Below, in pieces: positions 50,614 to 54,051 of a stretch of 54,051 nt of DNA. The stretch is taken from contig JABMRT010000096.1 in assembly GCA_013202295.1 (NCBI GenBank), positions 1-54,051 of the forward strand, read 5' to 3'. Numbering within the stretch: position 1 is the stretch's first letter; each line of letters opens with the position of its first letter. A program made the position numbers and the translations under genes. Below the pieces are notes generated by a model, which saw only the letters and a list, made by a program, of their open reading frames with translations, did not search any database and was not told the origin of the DNA. This DNA comes from Candidatus Zhuqueibacterota bacterium. Its GTDB lineage: Bacteria > Zhuqueibacterota > QNDG01 > JABMRT01.

Positions 50614-51556
50614 TGTGAAGGAAAAATGGAGCAATGCGATTAATGCCGTTACAATCGGCGCCACCAAGGACGAAGGCGGCACGCGTGCTTCCACCGTTAC
50701 GGTGGGCGGGCAGAATACACTGCCTTTCATGACCTTTGAAGGGGAATGCCCCAACAAGCCCGTGATTGCCGGATATGTGGCTGACACTGTGCCGGACTGG
50801 CCGGATGTGCTTAAGAACGCTATCGGCGATGAGATCAACTCACCCGTGGAATGGGCCCAGAAATGCGTCCAGGATTTTGGCGTGGACCTGATTTGCCTCA
50901 AACTGCTCAGTGCCGATCCCAACATCAATGACGCTTCTCCTGAAGAGTGTGCAAAGACCGTCAAAGCCGTGCTGGAAGCGGTGGATGTCCCTCTTATTAT
51001 CTGGGGATGCGATGATGATGATAAGGACAATGTGGTCATGCCCGAGTGTTCCCAGGCCGCACGCGGAGAAAACTGCCTGTTAGGTTCAGCCAAAGTATCC
51101 AATTACCGTACCATGGTTGCCATCTGCAAAGCCGATAAGCATAAAGTCATTTCCGAAGCGCCCTGCGATATCAACTTGGGCAAACAGGTTAATATTCTGC
51201 TGCAGGATGCTGACTTTGACCTAAAGGATGTCATTGGCTATCAGACCACGGGTGCCCTGGGTTATGGTCTGGATTATATCTACACCATCCTCGAACGTGC
51301 TCGTATCACGGGTATGCAGGGGGACAAGCTGATGGCCATGCCGCAGATCTGCGATATCGGCGGTGAAACCTGGCGTGCCAAGGAAGCCGTGGCGGATGAT
51401 GATATCCTGCCCGGCTGGGGCAAGCTGGCCAAACGCGGGCCCATGTGGGAAGCCGTGTGCGCGGGTAATTATTTGCAGGCCGGAGCCGACATCCTGGTGA
51501 TGGCGCACCCTGAAGCGATCAAGATTATGCAGCAAACAATCACCAAACTGATTTAA
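50600..51556 (+). CDS. acsD: Corrinoid/iron-sulfur protein small subunit
   Basis: A 318-residue TIM-barrel delta subunit of the corrinoid protein, starting MAVPDVKEKW. The ATG at 50600 is 5 bases after GGAGG; the TTG further up is part of that ribosome binding site. Typical positions are VTVGGQNTLPF near 30-40, a DPNIND stretch near 112 and GGETWRAKEA near 255. It forms the heterodimer that clamps the corrinoid with AcsC. It overlaps the preceding ATPase gene by 14 bp and precedes acsE by 33 bp. Confidence 0.94.
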   Translation: MAVPDVKEKWSNAINAVTIGATKDEGGTRASTVTVGGQNTLPFMTFEGECPNKPVIAGYVADTVPDWPDVLKNAIGDEINSPVEWAQKCVQDFGVDLICLKLLSADPNINDASPEECAKTVKAVLEAVDVPLIIWGCDDDDKDNVVMPECSQAARGENCLLGSAKVSNYRTMVAICKADKHKVISEAPCDINLGKQVNILLQDADFDLKDVIGYQTTGALGYGLDYIYTILERARITGMQGDKLMAMPQICDIGGETWRAKEAVADDDILPGWGKLAKRGPMWEAVCAGNYLQAGADILVMAHPEAIKIMQQTITKLI

Positions 51557-51589
51557 TATATTATAGCGAGTGATGAAAGGAGAAAACCA

Positions 51590-52372
51590 ATGATATTGAT
51601 CGGTGAAAGGATCAATGCGGGTTTCAAAGACATCAAGGCCGCAATTGAAAATAAGGACGGGGATGTCATCAAAGAATGGGCTCGGAAACAAACAGACAAG
51701 AAAGCCACCTATCTGGATGTTAATCTCGGCACGGCTTCAAATAAACCAGAAGACTTGTGCTGGATGATTGAAATGGTTCAGGAGGAAGTGGATACTCCCA
51801 TTTCGATCGACAATAATAGACCAGCCATGCTTAAAGAAGCGATCCCGGTCTGCAAGAAACCGCCCCTGGTCAATTCAACCCTGGCGATTGATGAGAAAAT
51901 GGATGAACTGCTGCCGCTGGTGGCCGAGGCAGGAGCTTCGATAATCGGTCTGGTGATGGATGAGACCGGCAGTCCTAAAAACTCTGACAAACGTATCGAA
52001 AACGCAGGTAAGATCTTTGCCAAGATTGCTGAATACGAAATGTCCCCTGAGCAGCTGTTTCTGGATCCGATCGTTATGCCGCTGAAGTTTATGCAGGAGC
52101 AGGCCCAAGAAATTCTCAAGGCTGCGGGCCAGTTCGGGCTATTTTCCGATCCTCCCTGCCACATTGTCTGCGGGCTGAGCAATATCTCCAACGGTACCAC
52201 GCAGAAGAGCCTGATTAACCGTACGTTTTGCACTATGATGATTGCCAATGGTCTTGATGCTGTCATCCTGGATGTGATGGATGATGAGCTCGTCAATGCG
52301 ATTCTGACTGCGGAACTGATCATGAATAAATCCATCTATGCTGATTCCTATATTGAGGCATTCCGCAGGTAA
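51590..52372 (+). CDS. acsE: Methyltetrahydrofolate:corrinoid/iron-sulfur protein methyltransferase
   Basis: A 260-residue pterin-binding TIM barrel. It moves the methyl group from methyl-THF to Co(I) of AcsCD. Family residues are visible: GERINAGFKD (4-13), YLDVNLG (41-47), the SIDNNRP stretch near 72-78, NSTLA (near 95-99), DPIVMPL (near 158-164) and GLSNISNG (195-202). AAGGAG precedes the ATG. It links the metVF product to acetyl-CoA synthesis. Confidence 0.95.
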   Translation: MILIGERINAGFKDIKAAIENKDGDVIKEWARKQTDKKATYLDVNLGTASNKPEDLCWMIEMVQEEVDTPISIDNNRPAMLKEAIPVCKKPPLVNSTLAIDEKMDELLPLVAEAGASIIGLVMDETGSPKNSDKRIENAGKIFAKIAEYEMSPEQLFLDPIVMPLKFMQEQAQEILKAAGQFGLFSDPPCHIVCGLSNISNGTTQKSLINRTFCTMMIANGLDAVILDVMDDELVNAILTAELIMNKSIYADSYIEAFRR

Positions 52373-52434
52373 AGGTGTTCGGTGATGCAACATAGGCGAT
52401 AGGCTAAGAGCGGAAATTAAAAGCAGACAGATTT

Positions 52435-53256
52435 ATGAAAATATTGATTCTGCGCAGTATTCCAGGAGGTGAGAAGCCGGGGCCATATACCGTCCGAATG
52501 GACACGGCCTATGCCCGGCGGGTCATCGGGCATTTGAGCGATACCGGTGATTACTGCTCGACCTGCGGAAGCAAATGCCGTGAGTGTCGGCGGGAATATC
52601 CCCTTGATCATACCGGCAGTATTGCCGGAATCATTAATTTTCCATCCATCCTGCCCGCACTACTTGATGAACCTGAGGAATACTTACCTTCCAATGTTCC
52701 GGAGTATGACATTCTGCTGGCCCTGGGAATTCATGAGCAGATTCTCCTGGCCTTTGCAAATTGTTTCCCGATCAGCCGGGGAATCATTGTGCCGCAAGAA
52801 AGAAGCGACTGGCTGAGTCCCTATGCGATTGACCGTCTGCGGGAGCTGGGAGGTTCTCAGGGGATAGAAACCGCCTTTCCCAAACCATTCTGCAGCTTCA
52901 ATCCGAAGAATGGGATTTTGAAAACCTTCAAGGAAGAATTCCGGATCGGCCGGCCCGAGTTTGAAATGTCGGTTTCTGACGGAAAGATCCAGAATATGCA
53001 GGTTGGTTGCAGTGCTCCTTGCGGAGCCTCTTATTATGTGGCTCGTCATCTTCCGGGTTTGTCCCCGGGCGAGGAGCTGATCCTCAAAGCTGACATGCTG
53101 CTTTCGGCCTACCCCTGTACCGCCGATCATGCCATTGATCGTGAATTTAATGATTCCATTACACATCAGGCTGTTAAGATTCAGGCTCGTGTGCTAGAAG
53201 ATCTTATACTGAGGGAGTGCCCATCCGAAATGGCTTTTATGACGCGAAGTGAATAA
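52435..53256 (+). CDS. DUF166 family cysteine-rich protein of unknown function
   Basis: A 273-residue protein of the DUF166 family, known mainly from methanogens and some acetyl-CoA-pathway bacteria and sometimes mislabelled thymidylate synthase. Cysteines 41, 44, 48 and 51 (CSTCGSKCRECR) could hold a [4Fe-4S] cluster or zinc. Cys153, Cys192, Cys196 and Cys228 make a second group (GCSAPCGASYYVARHL near 191-206 is strongly patterned). It lies between acsE and fhs on the same strand. The context suggests a role in maturation or electron supply of the pathway, but no reaction is known. The ribosome binding site is weak. Confidence 0.82.
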   Translation: MKILILRSIPGGEKPGPYTVRMDTAYARRVIGHLSDTGDYCSTCGSKCRECRREYPLDHTGSIAGIINFPSILPALLDEPEEYLPSNVPEYDILLALGIHEQILLAFANCFPISRGIIVPQERSDWLSPYAIDRLRELGGSQGIETAFPKPFCSFNPKNGILKTFKEEFRIGRPEFEMSVSDGKIQNMQVGCSAPCGASYYVARHLPGLSPGEELILKADMLLSAYPCTADHAIDREFNDSITHQAVKIQARVLEDLILRECPSEMAFMTRSE

Positions 53257-53297
53257 ATCGATATTAATCATTTATTGGATACTGGAGGGTTAAGAAG

Positions 53298-54051
53298 ATG
53301 AAACTGGATCCGACCAAGATGAAAGACTGGGAAGTAGCTGAAGCCGCTGAAGCGAATATGAAGCCTTTCGTGAAACTGGCACGCGAGGCGGGTTTTGAAG
53401 ACAATGAATTGATTCCCATGGGGAAACGCGTTGGCAAAATCGATTATTTACAGGCCATGAGTCGCTTGAAAGACAAACCTCGCGGCAAATATATCGACGT
53501 CACGGCCATTACTCCCACGCCGTTGGGTGAAGGCAAAACAACCACGTCCATGGGGTTGGTGCAGGGATTGGGGAAAATTGGCAAGAACGTTTTCGGCGCT
53601 ATTCGCCAACCAAGCGGCGGTCCAACTTTCAATATCAAAGGTTCAGCTGCGGGTGGCGGTCTGGCACAGTGCATTCCTCTGACCGAGTTTTCTCTGGGTT
53701 TGACAGGCGATATTGACGCTATCACCAATGCACATAATCTGGCGATGGTGGCTCTGACTTCACGCATGCAGCATGAAAATAACTATGATGATGCGCGCCT
53801 GGCCAAAAGCAATCTCAGTCGTCTGGATATTGATCCAGAGCGTGTCGAATTGCGCTGGATCATGGATTTCTGTGCCCAATCCCTGCGAAATATCCGCATT
53901 GGTCAGGGTGGCAAGATGGACGGATTCGAAATGGATTCAGGTTTTGCGATCACAGTGTCCAGTGAGATCATGGCGATCCTGGCTGTGGCTCGAAATCTAA
54001 AAGACCTGCGCGAACGCATGGGCCGTATGGTTGTGGCTTATGATAAAAAGG
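53298..54051 (+). CDS. fhs: Formate-tetrahydrofolate ligase, N-terminal part (window ends inside gene)
   Basis: 251 complete codons of FTHFS from the ATG at 53298 (GGAGG 10 bases upstream) to the window edge, without a stop. It activates formate with ATP to 10-formyl-THF, the entry to the methyl branch. The ATP loop [12 protein letters not shown] is at 72-83. The AAGGG block appears as [11 protein letters not shown] (near 104-114) and is followed by LTGDIDAIT. Several positions differ from the common bacterial form (for example the SLGLTGD instead of INLHFTGD stretch), pointing to a distinct FTHFS subgroup. The usual length is about 560-590 residues. Confidence 0.94.
   Translation, partial: MKLDPTKMKDWEVAEAAEANMKPFVKLAREAGFEDNELIPMGKRVGKIDYLQAMSRLKDKPRGKYIDVTAITPTPLGEGKTTTSMGLVQGLGKIGKNVFGAIRQPSGGPTFNIKGSAAGGGLAQCIPLTEFSLGLTGDIDAITNAHNLAMVALTSRMQHENNYDDARLAKSNLSRLDIDPERVELRWIMDFCAQSLRNIRIGQGGKMDGFEMDSGFAITVSSEIMAILAVARNLKDLRERMGRMVVAYDKK

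Noticed and set aside
1-54051. tRNA, rRNA, CRISPR arrays, insertion sequences
   Set aside because: I looked for cloverleaf-like segments in the gaps, regularly spaced repeats and transposase genes on both strands and saw none that can be supported.

Overview
The window carries about 40 protein-coding genes of a Gram-negative anaerobic bacterium. An anaerobic acetogenic-type carbon metabolism (a nearly complete Wood-Ljungdahl gene set) sits beside lipoproteins, a predicted outer-membrane beta-barrel protein of the DUF5916 type, an LPS-type glycosyltransferase, a sulfatase with its anaerobic maturase and mannan/glucan-type carbohydrate enzymes. This mix, and the palindromic intergenic repeats, would suit an uncultured member of the FCB or a neighbouring phylum, but the sequence alone does not fix the taxon. 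No rRNA, tRNA, CRISPR array, transposase or phage gene was seen.

Layout. 1-2130: end of a polyprenol/diacylglycerol kinase-like gene, then a three-gene hipB-hipS-hipT toxin-antitoxin operon (minus strand) behind four evenly spaced operator palindromes. 2143-5856: uvrA (minus) and a TPR protein (plus). 5936-6488: a BrnT/CopG-type toxin-antitoxin pair. 6564-11467: a minus-strand lepA-lepB-lepB-hemW operon with two tandem signal peptidase genes. 11686-12477: a family 2 glycosyltransferase. 12917-17114: a phospho-signalling operon made of a tandem-FHA transmembrane protein with an eight-repeat propeller, a PP2C phosphatase and a Ser/Thr kinase. 17335-28421: carbohydrate genes (GH30 lipoprotein, DUF5916 protein, sialate O-acetylesterase, sulfatase with a divergent anaerobic sulfatase-maturating enzyme, GH130 phosphorylase). 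28611-31475: hsp20 and lon. 31588-33841: a cyclic-2,3-diphosphoglycerate-synthetase-like GTPase overlapping carbamate kinase.

34184-54051 (end of window): the Wood-Ljungdahl block, all on the plus strand: metV, metF, cooC, cooS, a seven-gene redox/regulatory insert, acsB, acsC, acsV, a second cooC-like gene (acsF type), acsD, acsE, a DUF166 gene and the start of fhs. Together these cover formate activation, methylene-THF reduction, methyl transfer to the corrinoid protein, CO2/CO interconversion, acetyl-CoA synthesis, nickel insertion and corrinoid reactivation. The insert (38431-44149) encodes a CooF-like polyferredoxin, a thioredoxin-like [2Fe-2S] protein, a PAS protein, a SpoIIE-type phosphatase and NuoE-, NuoF- and HoxU/NuoG-like subunits. 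It looks like a HydABC electron-bifurcating hydrogenase locus from which the H-cluster domain is missing, placed between CO dehydrogenase and acetyl-CoA synthase. My inference is a CODH-linked ferredoxin/NAD(P) oxidoreductase with its own PAS/phosphatase regulator. This is the most interesting unit in the window.

Good sigma70-like promoters (TTGACA/TTGCAA-type -35, 17-bp spacer, TATAAT-type -10) can be read in front of several genes. Two of them (lepA, brnT) place the predicted transcript start almost on the start codon.
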